Assembly: GCA_029058455.1 (NCBI GenBank)
Contig: JAIDXU010000236.1
Span: forward strand, 1-8,588
DNA: 8,588 bases
From: Paramuribaculum sp.
GTDB lineage: Bacteria; Bacteroidota; Bacteroidia; Bacteroidales; Muribaculaceae
Direction of reading: 5' to 3'
The position numbers were made by a program, and so were the translations under genes. Below the pieces are notes generated by a model. The model was given only the letters and a program-made list of their open reading frames with translations. It had not been told where the DNA came from and made no database searches. Shown one piece after another: positions 1-6,889 of the stretch (its first letter is position 1; the number at the start of each line of letters is the position of its first letter).

Positions 1-34
1 CCCGCTCACCATCCCCGCCGGCAGTGACCGGGCC

Positions 35-1267
35 TCAAACTATTGTGCGAGTGTTGACGCCCCGGGCTGAAAGAGACTGTCGGGCGGCGCGGATATGGGC
101 GGGGAAATTGGGATGGGAAGATGTGATTACGACAATAAGATTAGGATCGATTTCGGGCTTTGACGACAGAATCTCATCGGCCGAAATCTCTATTATATTG
201 TCGGTGTCGCCGATAAAGAAATCAGGCCGACGCTCCTCAGCCCAACGGGTGTCGGTATAGGCGGTTTCGGTGCCCGAAGCTGCTACTACGGGAGTTTTTC
301 CGGCTCCGACGGTTGCACAGGCAATGCCGTTTGTCAGCACAGGTAACTCGGCTGACGGGCCATATTCAAAGTTTTCTTCCTCAAAATCGATTGCCGGCGC
401 CGAGGCCATCCGGTCAATGCGGTTGACTATGGCGCGGGCCACGGGTAGCTCGGCTTCGGGTGCTTCGCTGAGCGACACACGTATTGTGTCGCCCAGACCT
501 TCGGCAAGCAGGGTGCCGATGCCCACGGCGCTTTTCACGCGGCCATCCTCTCCGTCGCCCGCCTCGGTGACACCGAGATGGAGCGGAAAGTGCATATCCT
601 CCTTATCCATAGCCTTGACCAACATTCTCACCGTCTCGACCATCACAACCACGTTTGAGGCTTTGATCGACAGCACTACATTGCCGAAACCGTGACGGCG
701 GCACACTCTGAGAAATTCCATCGCGCTCTCGGTCATGCCGGCGGGAGTATCGCCGTAACGGCTCATGATGCGGTCGGAAAGTGAGCCGTGGTTTACTCCT
801 ATTCTCAAAGCCACGCCTCGCGAGGCGCAAAGGTCGAGCAGCGGGGCGAGAGCTTTATCCAGACGGTCAAGCTCGGCGGCATATTCCTCGTCGGTATATT
901 CGAGTTGCTTGAACGTGCGGCCCGGGTCGATGAAGTTGCCGGGATTGATTCTCACCTTGTCGACGTTGCGGGCGGCGGCAAAGGCGGCTTTAGGATTGAA
1001 ATGGATATCGGCAATGAGAGGAATCATACATCCGCGGCTCCGGAGCATGTCGCGGATAAGGGCAAGGTTATTGGCCTCGCGCTCACCCTGAGCCGTGAGT
1101 CTGACATAGTCGGCGCCGGCTTGAGCAATGCTTTCACATTGCGCGGCCGAGGCCTCGGTGTTCATGGTCGAGGTGTTGGTCATTGACTGCAACCTGATGG
1201 GGTTGTCACCTCCGAGTATGATTCCTCCGATATTAACGGTATCGGAGCGACGGCGCTCGTAGTTCAT
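35..1267 (-). CDS. ispG: 4-hydroxy-3-methylbut-2-enyl diphosphate synthase IspG (GcpE), ends early at an in-frame TGA
   Basis: IspG is the iron-sulfur enzyme of the MEP isoprenoid pathway that reductively converts MEcPP to HMBPP in the cytoplasm. The TIM barrel (about residues 1-285) is complete and typical: IRLQSMTNTST at 24-34, GADYVRLTAQ at 51-60, ADIHFNPKAA at 86-95, RINPGN at 106-111, IGVNHGSLSDRI at 156-167 and LGVTEAGDGEDGR at 231-243. Residues from about 286 onward match the start of the extra domain found in Bacteroidetes, chlamydial and plant IspG. The protein then stops at residue 410, whereas family members continue through the rest of the insert and a C-terminal 4Fe-4S domain with its cysteines. 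The frame after TGA stays open for the 34 bases left in the window. This could be a nonsense mutation, an assembly error or a degraded copy. The ATG at 1265-1267 lies 30 bases after purE, so the two are probably co-transcribed. The family call is very secure; integrity is not. Confidence 0.93.
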   Translation of the reverse strand: MNYERRRSDTVNIGGIILGGDNPIRLQSMTNTSTMNTEASAAQCESIAQAGADYVRLTAQGEREANNLALIRDMLRSRGCMIPLIADIHFNPKAAFAAARNVDKVRINPGNFIDPGRTFKQLEYTDEEYAAELDRLDKALAPLLDLCASRGVALRIGVNHGSLSDRIMSRYGDTPAGMTESAMEFLRVCRRHGFGNVVLSIKASNVVVMVETVRMLVKAMDKEDMHFPLHLGVTEAGDGEDGRVKSAVGIGTLLAEGLGDTIRVSLSEAPEAELPVARAIVNRIDRMASAPAIDFEEENFEYGPSAELPVLTNGIACATVGAGKTPVVAASGTETAYTDTRWAEERRPDFFIGDTDNIIEISADEILSSKPEIDPNLIVVITSSHPNFPAHIRAARQSLSARGVNTRTIV

Positions 1268-1297
1268 TTAATAGATAATGAGGAATTATTAATGGGT

Positions 1298-1804
1298 TCA
1301 GTTGGTCTTGAAGTTATATTTTTCTTCTTTGAGGTCGGCGTTGGCCTTCACGATTTTGGCGCTGAGACCTGCGCGATAGGCTTCGAATCTTTTGGCAAGC
1401 TCATCATCGCTCAGAGCAAGCATCTGGGTGGCGAGCACAGCGGCATTCATGGCGGCGTTGATACCCACGGTGGCAACGGCAATGCCCGGAGGCATCTGCA
1501 CTATCGAGAGCAACGCATCCTGACCCTGGAGAGTCGAGTCGATGGGCACACCGATTACAGGCAGGGGGGTGAGGGCGGCTATCACTCCGGGAAGGGCGGC
1601 GGCCATTCCTGCGGCGGCAATTATGACCTTGATACCGCGGTCGGCGGCTGAGGAAGCGAATTGTTCCACTTCGCGAGGTGTGCGGTGGGCCGAGAGGGCG
1701 AGCATTTCAAAAGGCACCTCCATGCTGTCGAGAAATGCGGCTGCTTTGCGGAGCACGGGCAGATCGGATGTGCTGCCCATAATGATACTTACTTTTGGAG
1801 TCAT
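1298..1804 (-). CDS. purE: N5-carboxyaminoimidazole ribonucleotide mutase PurE (class I)
   Basis: PurE interconverts N5-CAIR and CAIR in de novo purine synthesis, working after the ATP-dependent carboxylase PurK. The 168-residue length is normal for the single-domain bacterial enzyme. Family motifs are in order: IIMGSTSDLP (phosphate-binding loop, 7-16), LSAHRTP (37-43, with the catalytic-type histidine H40), GMAAALPG (66-73), VIGVPI (83-88), SIVQMPPGIAVATVGI (100-115) and NAAVLATQMLAL near 120-131. The loop usually written AAHLPG in E. coli carries alanine instead of histidine here; I believe this is common in Bacteroidetes PurE and do not read it as loss of function. The gene sits between a PAP2-like gene (25 bases upstream, very AT-rich spacer) and ispG (30 bases downstream) without a recognisable promoter, so it is probably read through from rpoN. 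No purK is visible in the window. Confidence 0.96.
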   Translation of the reverse strand: MTPKVSIIMGSTSDLPVLRKAAAFLDSMEVPFEMLALSAHRTPREVEQFASSAADRGIKVIIAAAGMAAALPGVIAALTPLPVIGVPIDSTLQGQDALLSIVQMPPGIAVATVGINAAMNAAVLATQMLALSDDELAKRFEAYRAGLSAKIVKANADLKEEKYNFKTN

Positions 1805-1829
1805 GGAATATATTAATATGATGTTAAAA

Positions 1830-2447
1830 TCAGAATGCGGTCATGATAAAGACGCAGAGAAAGCCGTTGAGGGCGCCGCAACTCACCTGCCCGAGGGTGT
1901 GGCGGTTGAGATATAAGCGCGCCGAGGCTACCGCTCCCGTTATGATAATGGCGGCTATGAGCCACGGAAACGGATTGACCAGATAGAGATCGGAGAAAAC
2001 CAGGCGGAAAATCAGTCCTGTCATGGCGCCGGCTGCGGTGAGGTGAACGGAGATTTTCCATTTGAGATTGACTATGCAGCATATCACTATCGACAGCAAA
2101 CCGCCGGCGGCAAACATTATGAGCCAGTGGGGTGCCTCAATGTGGATGAAATAATAAAGCAATCCGGCATAGCTCAGACTCGATACAAGGAAAGGAATGG
2201 TGCGCTCAGTGCGTTTGTTGAGGCCGGGTGTCGAAACAATACGCAGCTTATAGAGCACTGCGATTGAAATCATAGGGAAAAGGCAGGTGATGGCAAATAC
2301 CATGCCGGTAAGCCCCAAGAGGGTCGACATGGGTAAGACCGCGAGAATCGAAATTCTGCAAGCCGCCCAAACCGCGTATGTGGCCATCAGCAACGGGCTG
2401 AATATGAAAGAGAGAAAAGAGGCGATGTGTTTGAGTATGGGATTCAT
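1830..2447 (-). CDS. Divergent PAP2-like integral membrane protein
   Basis: A hydrophobic 205-residue protein with about six or seven predicted membrane segments (roughly 9-30, 37-65, 86-104, 107-126, 137-153, 160-177, 188-204). Three spaced motifs resemble the phosphatidic acid phosphatase type 2 site. NKRTERTIP at 77-85 stands where KX6RP would be. KISVH at 131-135 replaces PSGH. In ARLYLNRHTLGQ at 176-187, R177 and H183 keep the R-X5-H spacing of motif three, but glutamine Q187 stands where the usual aspartate would be. The protein may therefore be a lipid or polyprenyl phosphatase, a relative with altered chemistry, or a non-catalytic member; the substrate is unknown. I chose the ATG at 2445-2447 because the longer frame (to 2540) would add 31 polar residues overlapping the rpoN 3' end and lacking membrane character. 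It starts 46 bases after rpoN and ends 25 bases before purE. Confidence 0.7.
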   Translation of the reverse strand: MNPILKHIASFLSFIFSPLLMATYAVWAACRISILAVLPMSTLLGLTGMVFAITCLFPMISIAVLYKLRIVSTPGLNKRTERTIPFLVSSLSYAGLLYYFIHIEAPHWLIMFAAGGLLSIVICCIVNLKWKISVHLTAAGAMTGLIFRLVFSDLYLVNPFPWLIAAIIITGAVASARLYLNRHTLGQVSCGALNGFLCVFIMTAF

Positions 2448-2493
2448 ATTTTGATTTTGACTTGAAAATCGGTTTAAGATAAGATGAGGGCGT

Positions 2494-3924
2494 TCAGAGT
2501 CTGCGGCGGAGACGCGCCGGGGGGATTCCGGCCCGTTCACGGTATTTGGCCACGGTGCGCCTGGCCACGTTATATCCTTTTGTTGCCAGAGCGGAGGTGA
2601 TGGCTTCGTCGCTGAGAGGAGAATCGGCCGGCTCGTTTTCGACTATTTCGGCGATAGCGGCCTGAATGAGCGGCCCGGCGGTGTCGGTGTTGCTGCCCGA
2701 AGATTCGTTAAACAGGCTTTTGAGTGAATAGGAGCCTGAGCGGGTGGCGACATATTTTCCTGCCGTGGCGCGGCTCACGCCCGAGATGTCAATGCCTGTG
2801 GCGGCGGCCACATCTCTCAATACCATAGGCTTGAGCTTGCGCATATCGCCTCCTGAGGCAAAAAAGTCGGGCTGGAGGGCGATGATGGCTCTCATGACGC
2901 GGCGCAGGGTGTCGCGCCTCATCGAAAGGGCATTGATGAGCTGCACCGCCTCGTCGCGCTTTGATTTGATGAAGAGCATGGCATCATGCTCGCGGTCTCT
3001 CATGCGGGGAGTCAATGCGGCCTCGCTGATGTTGAACGACTCCTCAAGCCGCAGAGCGGGATAGCTGTCATTGATGGTGAAGGTCACGTTGGGGCCGTCG
3101 TTATCGACCGTGAAATCAGGAGTGATGTGATGAGCCACATCGTCGATTCTCGAGCTACCGAACGCCGCGCCCGGTTTGGGATTGAGCGTTTTGATAAGCT
3201 GCAGGGCGTCGCTGAGCTGATCGCGCGAAAGTTTCAGCGCCGAAGCGAGCTTTTCGAGGTGCATCTTTGCAAAGAGGTCGAAATAGTGGTCGATAATCAA
3301 TATGGCGTTGTCGAGAGCCGGGAGGTTTGACCCCGAGTCGCGCATACGCCTGAGCTGGAGCAGCAGGCAGTCGCGCAAGTCAACCGCACCTACGCCGGGC
3401 GGGTCGAGGCTTCTTACCTTGCTGACTATTTCTTTAACCTCCTCAACAGGCATATCTATGCCGAGCTGAATGGCGGCATCGTCGGCTATGCCCTGCACTG
3501 TGCGGGTGAGATAGCCGTTTGAGTCGATACCTCCGATAGCAATTCGAGCCACATCCCGTTGTTGCGGGGTGAGGCTCAGTTCGCTCAATTGCTCAATGAG
3601 AAATTCAGTGAGAGTAGATGTGCCGACGGTTGTGGCTGTTTCATAGACAGCCCCTTTACCGCCGAAAAAATCTCCGTCGTTGCCGAAAGAGGATTCATCA
3701 TCTCCGTTTCCCTGTGTCTCGAAGCCGGAAGGAGAGTTGGTGTCGTCAAACATCTCCTGTCCCTCCTCGATTCCGAGAGCGGGGTTATCGTCGAGTGCCC
3801 GTGATACTTCTTCGGCCACTTCAGGACCGTTCATCTCCAGCAGGCGCGAATATTGCACTTGCAGAGGTGTGATAGATTGCTTCAAACGGGCAACCTGTTC
3901 CTGTGTGAGTATCTCTTTGGGCAC
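2494..3924 (-). CDS. rpoN: RNA polymerase sigma-54 factor RpoN
   Basis: Sigma-54 directs RNA polymerase to -24/-12 promoters that need an AAA+ enhancer-binding activator. The 476-residue protein shows the full family layout. Region I (about 7-50) contains SITPLQVQYSRLLEMNGPEV and ends at DNPAL. An acidic, Gly/Asp-rich region II spans about 50-95. The core-binding domain spans about 100-295 and includes RSLDPPGVGAVDLRDCLLLQ at 171-190 and LNPKPGAAFG at 247-256. The helix-turn-helix covers about 366-392 (LRDVAAATGIDISGVSRATA). The invariant RpoN box, ARRTVAKYRE at 454-463, reads the -24 element. The start is GTG (3922-3924): upstream the frame meets a TGA within six codons with no ATG, and the next internal Met is residue 31, inside region I. 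No sigma-54 activator gene lies in the window. It may head a run with the PAP2-like gene, purE and ispG. Confidence 0.96.
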   Translation of the reverse strand: MPKEILTQEQVARLKQSITPLQVQYSRLLEMNGPEVAEEVSRALDDNPALGIEEGQEMFDDTNSPSGFETQGNGDDESSFGNDGDFFGGKGAVYETATTVGTSTLTEFLIEQLSELSLTPQQRDVARIAIGGIDSNGYLTRTVQGIADDAAIQLGIDMPVEEVKEIVSKVRSLDPPGVGAVDLRDCLLLQLRRMRDSGSNLPALDNAILIIDHYFDLFAKMHLEKLASALKLSRDQLSDALQLIKTLNPKPGAAFGSSRIDDVAHHITPDFTVDNDGPNVTFTINDSYPALRLEESFNISEAALTPRMRDREHDAMLFIKSKRDEAVQLINALSMRRDTLRRVMRAIIALQPDFFASGGDMRKLKPMVLRDVAAATGIDISGVSRATAGKYVATRSGSYSLKSLFNESSGSNTDTAGPLIQAAIAEIVENEPADSPLSDEAITSALATKGYNVARRTVAKYRERAGIPPARLRRRL

Positions 3925-3954
3925 AGCTTATGATGAATATTCAGATTATTTATC

Positions 3955-3972
3955 CGTTGGAGGGGGCCAACG
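3955..3972 (-). other. Perfect 6-bp inverted repeat (hairpin) between lipoprotein gene and rpoN
   Basis: In the 61-base gap between the lipoprotein stop and the rpoN GTG, the minus strand reads CGTTGG, six bases (CCCCCT), then CCAACG, so the transcript can fold into a GC-rich 6-bp stem with a 6-base loop. It starts about 13 bases after the lipoprotein stop. The sequence after the stem is mixed (GATAAATAATC) with no T-run on either strand, so it is not a standard intrinsic terminator. It could stabilise the 3' end of the lipoprotein message or weaken read-through into rpoN, or it could be chance. Confidence 0.35.
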
Positions 3973-3985
3973 CGCCGCTGTCAGG

Positions 3986-4783
3986 TTATTTGGTGTAGGT
4001 CATTGCACCCAGCACGAAATAGGGAGGAATCACCATGTTTCCGTCATCATCCTTATAGGTTGATTCCATCTGGAAATAGATATAGTCTACCTCGCCGAGC
4101 GAGCTGATATCTTTGAGAGCCCAGCCATAACCTAAAGGATTGTGAATAGCGTCGGGATCACCGAGAATACTGCCGTCGCGGGCTATGTAGATTCTCTCGG
4201 TTGAGGTGATGTGACCCTTTTTCACACCGTGGATATTGATTCTAACCCACTGGCTGCTGCTGATGGGAGGGACACCGGGACGGCCTATCTTCATGCTGTA
4301 ATAGGTATATGTAGTGGTGGTGAGCCAAATCTGTCGGGGTGTGAATTTCTCGTCGTAGTTCATGCTGATTTTAACAGCAGGATTGGCGGGAATGGATGAA
4401 AGATCCTCGTTGGGATCGCAGTGAGCCACAAGATAGCCGAGTCGGTTGCCGCCAACGGCACCGCCGGTAGCAGAAGCCCACTGATGGTTTTCCCAGTCGC
4501 TGTAAACGTTGGTGTCGCTGACTTTAGAGGGGCAGAAACCATACCATTCGTTGAGACCTGTGCCTACCGAATGGGTAAGAACGAAAGGAGAAAGGGGCAC
4601 ATTGGTGTTTGGTGTATACACATCCTGCCATACCTTGTCGGAGTTGTAGGGAATGTTATAGGCGGCGGGGTCGAACATTGATGCCTGAGAGCTGGAACCG
4701 CCTCCGTTGTAGGGATTATCCTTGTTACAGCCTGTTGCGATTATTGTGGCTAAAATTATAAGTAAAAAAGATAGTTTCTTCAT
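3986..4783 (-). CDS. DUF4465-like lipoprotein, probably surface exposed
   Basis: A 265-residue secreted lipoprotein. The N-terminus is a classic lipoprotein signal: MKK, a hydrophobic core (4-16) and the lipobox IATGC with the lipidated cysteine at C19. Next comes NKDN; a Lys plus acidic residue just after the cysteine resembles the Bacteroidetes lipoprotein export signal that sends proteins to the cell surface. A Gly/Ser linker (27-34) follows. The body resembles DUF4465 beta-sandwich proteins of Bacteroidetes: WYGFCPSKVSD at 80-90, NHQWASATGGAVGG at 99-112, TYTYYSMKIGRPG at 158-170, WALKDISSLGEVDYIYFQM at 221-239 and a closing PPYFVLGAMTY at 253-263. I know of no established function for such proteins, and nothing here reveals a ligand. 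It lies downstream of a probable neuB terminator, so it likely has its own promoter in the 117-base gap, though I found no good TTTG/TAnnTTTG pair there. Confidence 0.8.
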   Translation of the reverse strand: MKKLSFLLIILATIIATGCNKDNPYNGGGSSSQASMFDPAAYNIPYNSDKVWQDVYTPNTNVPLSPFVLTHSVGTGLNEWYGFCPSKVSDTNVYSDWENHQWASATGGAVGGNRLGYLVAHCDPNEDLSSIPANPAVKISMNYDEKFTPRQIWLTTTTYTYYSMKIGRPGVPPISSSQWVRINIHGVKKGHITSTERIYIARDGSILGDPDAIHNPLGYGWALKDISSLGEVDYIYFQMESTYKDDDGNMVIPPYFVLGAMTYTK

Positions 4784-4865
4784 TATGGTTATTTGGGATA
4801 GGTGTATGAAAATTTGTTTGTCATATAACGTAGATCCCCCGGGTAAAGATTGTGTTGCAAATGCT

Positions 4866-4892
4866 AAAAAATCTTATCGCAAAGGGATAAAA
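4866..4892 (-). terminator. Probable intrinsic terminator after neuB
   Basis: Starting 8 bases after the neuB stop, the minus strand reads TTTTATC, a 7-base loop (CCTTTGC), then GATAAGA. This forms a 7-bp stem with one G-T pair, followed at once by six T residues (plus-strand A-run at 4866-4871). The stem is AT-rich and so weak, but its position and T-tract fit the end of the legB, ATP-grasp, neuB unit and would separate it from the lipoprotein gene. Confidence 0.5.
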
Positions 4893-4900
4893 TCACTATA

Positions 4901-5920
4901 TCAGATTTCAATCAGTTGGTCATAGTCGAAGTCTCTCACCGCCGTGGTATTGATTACGCTGTCCCATAGCATTGGTGACAGACCGTTGCCGGGTCGCTTG
5001 ACGGTTATATTGTCGGGGGTGAGTATCTCGCCCTTGGCGATTTTGCGTGAGGCGACTATGCTTTTGCGGGCAACTTCGATATTAGGCACCTCGCAGGGTG
5101 AGGGTTGCTTGACACCGTTGCCCATAGCGGCCTCGACGGTGCGGATAGCGTTGACCATTTCGCGCAACTCGTCGGGAGTCAGCGACGCTTTGTGGTCGGG
5201 ACCCGGAAGCGATTTGTCGAGGGTGAAATGTTTTTCTATCACTTTGGCTCCCATCGCTGCCGCCGCTACGGGAACTATGATGCCCGGAGTATGATCGCTG
5301 TAGCCTACGGCACCGCAACCGAGAGTTTCAAGCGCTTTCATAGCGTTGAGATTCACCTCGTTAAACGGTGTGGGATATTGGGTGGTGCAGTGAAGCAGGG
5401 TTATTAGGCTGCGGGGTGTGCCGCTCTGTTCAAGCACTTTGACCGCCTCTTCGACTTCGCGGAGGGTGGCCATGCCGGTCGACATTATGATTTTCTGACC
5501 CAGAGCGCCGATTTTGCGCAGATAGGGGAGGTTGGTAATCTCACCGGAGGGGATTTTCCAGAAATCCATGCCGAGCGGCTTGAGAGTGTCAATGCTCACA
5601 AGGTCGAAAGGGGTGCTTGCGAAACCTATGTTTTTCTCCTTGCAGAGTTGCGCCAACCCTGCGTAGTCGCTCAACGGAAGATGAATTTTGCGGCACATTT
5701 CAAGTTGGCTTTCGTCATTGCCGGTAGTTTCTTTCTGATATTCCGCTTTTGGGGCAATCGACGATATTACCAGCTCGGGAACGGCGGTCTGGAATTTTAC
5801 ATAATCGGCACCGGCGAGAGCGGCTTCGGTTACCATCTGTCGGGCCATTTCAAGCGAACCGTTGTGGTTTACACCCGCTTCGGCTATGATGATTATATGT
5901 TGGTTGTCGTGCTGACTCAT
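4901..5920 (-). CDS. neuB: Nonulosonate synthase, NeuB/LegI family (legionaminic or N-acetylneuraminic acid synthase)
   Basis: This enzyme condenses phosphoenolpyruvate with a six-carbon N-acetylated sugar to give a nine-carbon sialic-acid-type sugar in the cytoplasm. At 339 residues it has normal length. The NeuB barrel (about 8-275) shows IIAEAGVNHNGS (11-22), ADYVKFQT (38-45), FASTPFD (100-106), WKIPSGE (121-127), STGMAT (147-152), LLHCTTQYPTP (175-185), YSDHTPG (207-213), EKHFTLDK (229-236) and PGPDHKAS (239-246). H210 and H231 are the likely metal ligands. A C-terminal antifreeze-like SAF domain (about 284-339) includes RKSIVASRKIAKGEIL. The start at 5918-5920 gives MSQHDNQHIIIIAEAG. A longer frame to 6058 would add an Arg-rich stretch inside the upstream gene and is rejected. 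ATG overlaps the upstream stop as ATGA, implying translational coupling. With LegB nearby, a legionaminic-type product (substrate 2,4-diacetamido-2,4,6-trideoxymannose) is my inference; ManNAc remains possible. Confidence 0.92.
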   Translation of the reverse strand: MSQHDNQHIIIIAEAGVNHNGSLEMARQMVTEAALAGADYVKFQTAVPELVISSIAPKAEYQKETTGNDESQLEMCRKIHLPLSDYAGLAQLCKEKNIGFASTPFDLVSIDTLKPLGMDFWKIPSGEITNLPYLRKIGALGQKIIMSTGMATLREVEEAVKVLEQSGTPRSLITLLHCTTQYPTPFNEVNLNAMKALETLGCGAVGYSDHTPGIIVPVAAAAMGAKVIEKHFTLDKSLPGPDHKASLTPDELREMVNAIRTVEAAMGNGVKQPSPCEVPNIEVARKSIVASRKIAKGEILTPDNITVKRPGNGLSPMLWDSVINTTAVRDFDYDQLIEI

Positions 5921-6879
5921 TGTCGGTTGTTGAAAATATATTCTTCGAAATATCTCACGGCTTCTACTCCGGGGGTGGCCTGAGCCGCGTCGGGAGTCAT
6001 GCCTAAAGATTCTTTGATTATCATAGCCGGGATGTCGGCGCCGGCGCTCACGCTGCATGTGGCTCCGCCGCCGAGACGGGGATTGATTTCCATGAAGTAT
6101 GTATTGCCCTCCCTGTCGCGGATAAACTGAATAGATACGGCACCGCGCAGAGCGAAAGCTGAGATTGCCTTGCGCGAAAGATTGCTGATCACATCATCGC
6201 TTACGGTAATGGTGTCGACAACCTCACCCCCGAGGGTGGCGAGTCGGCGGCGGGGACTGATGGTGAGAATCTCACCGTCGCGGGCTATGAAACAGTCTGT
6301 GGTAAATTCTTCACCCGCTTCGATATATTTCTGAAACAGGTAGTTGTCGGCTGAGGAAAGTAGAACTTCAAGCTCATCTGCGCTGCGGGCTATGGTTATG
6401 CCGGCCGAGGCCGAGCCTTTGCGCGGTTTGGCTATGAGGGGGAAAACGGGTCGGAGAGGATCGATAGTTTCAGGCACGGGAAGTTGGGCCGCTTCGAAGA
6501 GAGAAGCCGAAACGCGTTTGTCGAAAAAGTTTTTAGCCACTTCTTCGGGTGAGACCGGGCTATATATATCGGAGCAACGCGAGGCAAGACGAGCGGCGGG
6601 GGCTATCGCGCCGTCGACAAACGGGAGAACAATCACCGACGCATATTTCTTTGAGCTGCGATAACGGTCGATAACCTCGATAATATTATCAAGCAGATCG
6701 GGGTCGCTCCATCGTTTGCCAATAACAACGTCGGCTATGGCGGCCACAGGCACCTTTTTTTCAAGCTCATAGCTCACTATGCTGACATTAAAGCCGAGCT
6801 GACGGCCGGTAGAGATGAAATGGCCGAGCATGTTGACTCTCTTGGCACCTCCGAGGGCAACAATCAGTATATTCTCCAT
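5917..6879 (-). CDS. ATP-grasp ligase-like protein in a nonulosonate operon
   Basis: A 320-residue ATP-grasp protein of the short carbamoyl-phosphate-synthase-large-chain-like type. The N-terminal part (2-110) begins with a Rossmann-like strand and glycine turn, ILIVALGG at 4-11. The grasp domain carries PLIAKPRKGSASAGI at 147-161 (ATP-binding lysine and glycine-rich loop), QKYIEAGEEFTTDCF at 183-197, and the metal site YFMEINPRLGGG at 261-272, where E264 and N266 are the expected magnesium ligands. The catalytic residues look intact. The family joins a carboxylate, activated as acyl-phosphate, to an amine or similar nucleophile; the substrate here is not known. Similar genes occur in Bacteroides capsule loci. 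It lies 10 bases after legB and overlaps neuB by ATGA, so a role in making or decorating the same sugar, for example amide formation at an amino group, is plausible but unproven. I chose the ATG at 6877-6879 because the longer frame would overlap legB and add a polar tail. Confidence 0.85.
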   Translation of the reverse strand: MENILIVALGGAKRVNMLGHFISTGRQLGFNVSIVSYELEKKVPVAAIADVVIGKRWSDPDLLDNIIEVIDRYRSSKKYASVIVLPFVDGAIAPAARLASRCSDIYSPVSPEEVAKNFFDKRVSASLFEAAQLPVPETIDPLRPVFPLIAKPRKGSASAGITIARSADELEVLLSSADNYLFQKYIEAGEEFTTDCFIARDGEILTISPRRRLATLGGEVVDTITVSDDVISNLSRKAISAFALRGAVSIQFIRDREGNTYFMEINPRLGGGATCSVSAGADIPAMIIKESLGMTPDAAQATPGVEAVRYFEEYIFNNRQ

Positions 6880-6889
6880 AATTGAAGGC

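Noticed and set aside
35..37. TGA in ispG as selenocysteine or a reassigned sense codon
   Set aside because: purE, the PAP2-like gene, rpoN and the ATP-grasp gene in this window end with TGA as a normal stop, IspG is not a known selenoprotein, and no SECIS-like hairpin can be judged in the 34 bases left.
788..1651. Plus-strand ORFs of 132 and 119 codons (788-1186 and 1292-1651)
   Set aside because: They lie antisense to conserved motifs of ispG and purE, show Gly/His/Arg-rich composition typical of reversed coding sequence, and match no family I know.
2448..2540. Longer N-terminus for the PAP2-like protein
   Set aside because: It overlaps the rpoN 3' end and lacks membrane character; the ATG at 2445-2447 begins the hydrophobic protein.
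2744..3872. Several plus-strand ORFs antisense to rpoN
   Set aside because: All are shadows of the strongly conserved rpoN frame, with no recognisable domain or initiation context.
4784..4865. Promoter for the lipoprotein gene
   Set aside because: TTTG elements and a TACGTTAT sequence are present on the minus strand, but the spacing is 25 bases and the -7 match is partial; no pair fits the consensus.
5921..6058. Longer N-terminus for neuB
   Set aside because: The extra 46 residues are Arg-rich, unlike any NeuB N-terminus, and overlap the ATP-grasp coding region; the ATG at 5918-5920 gives the family start and an ATGA junction.
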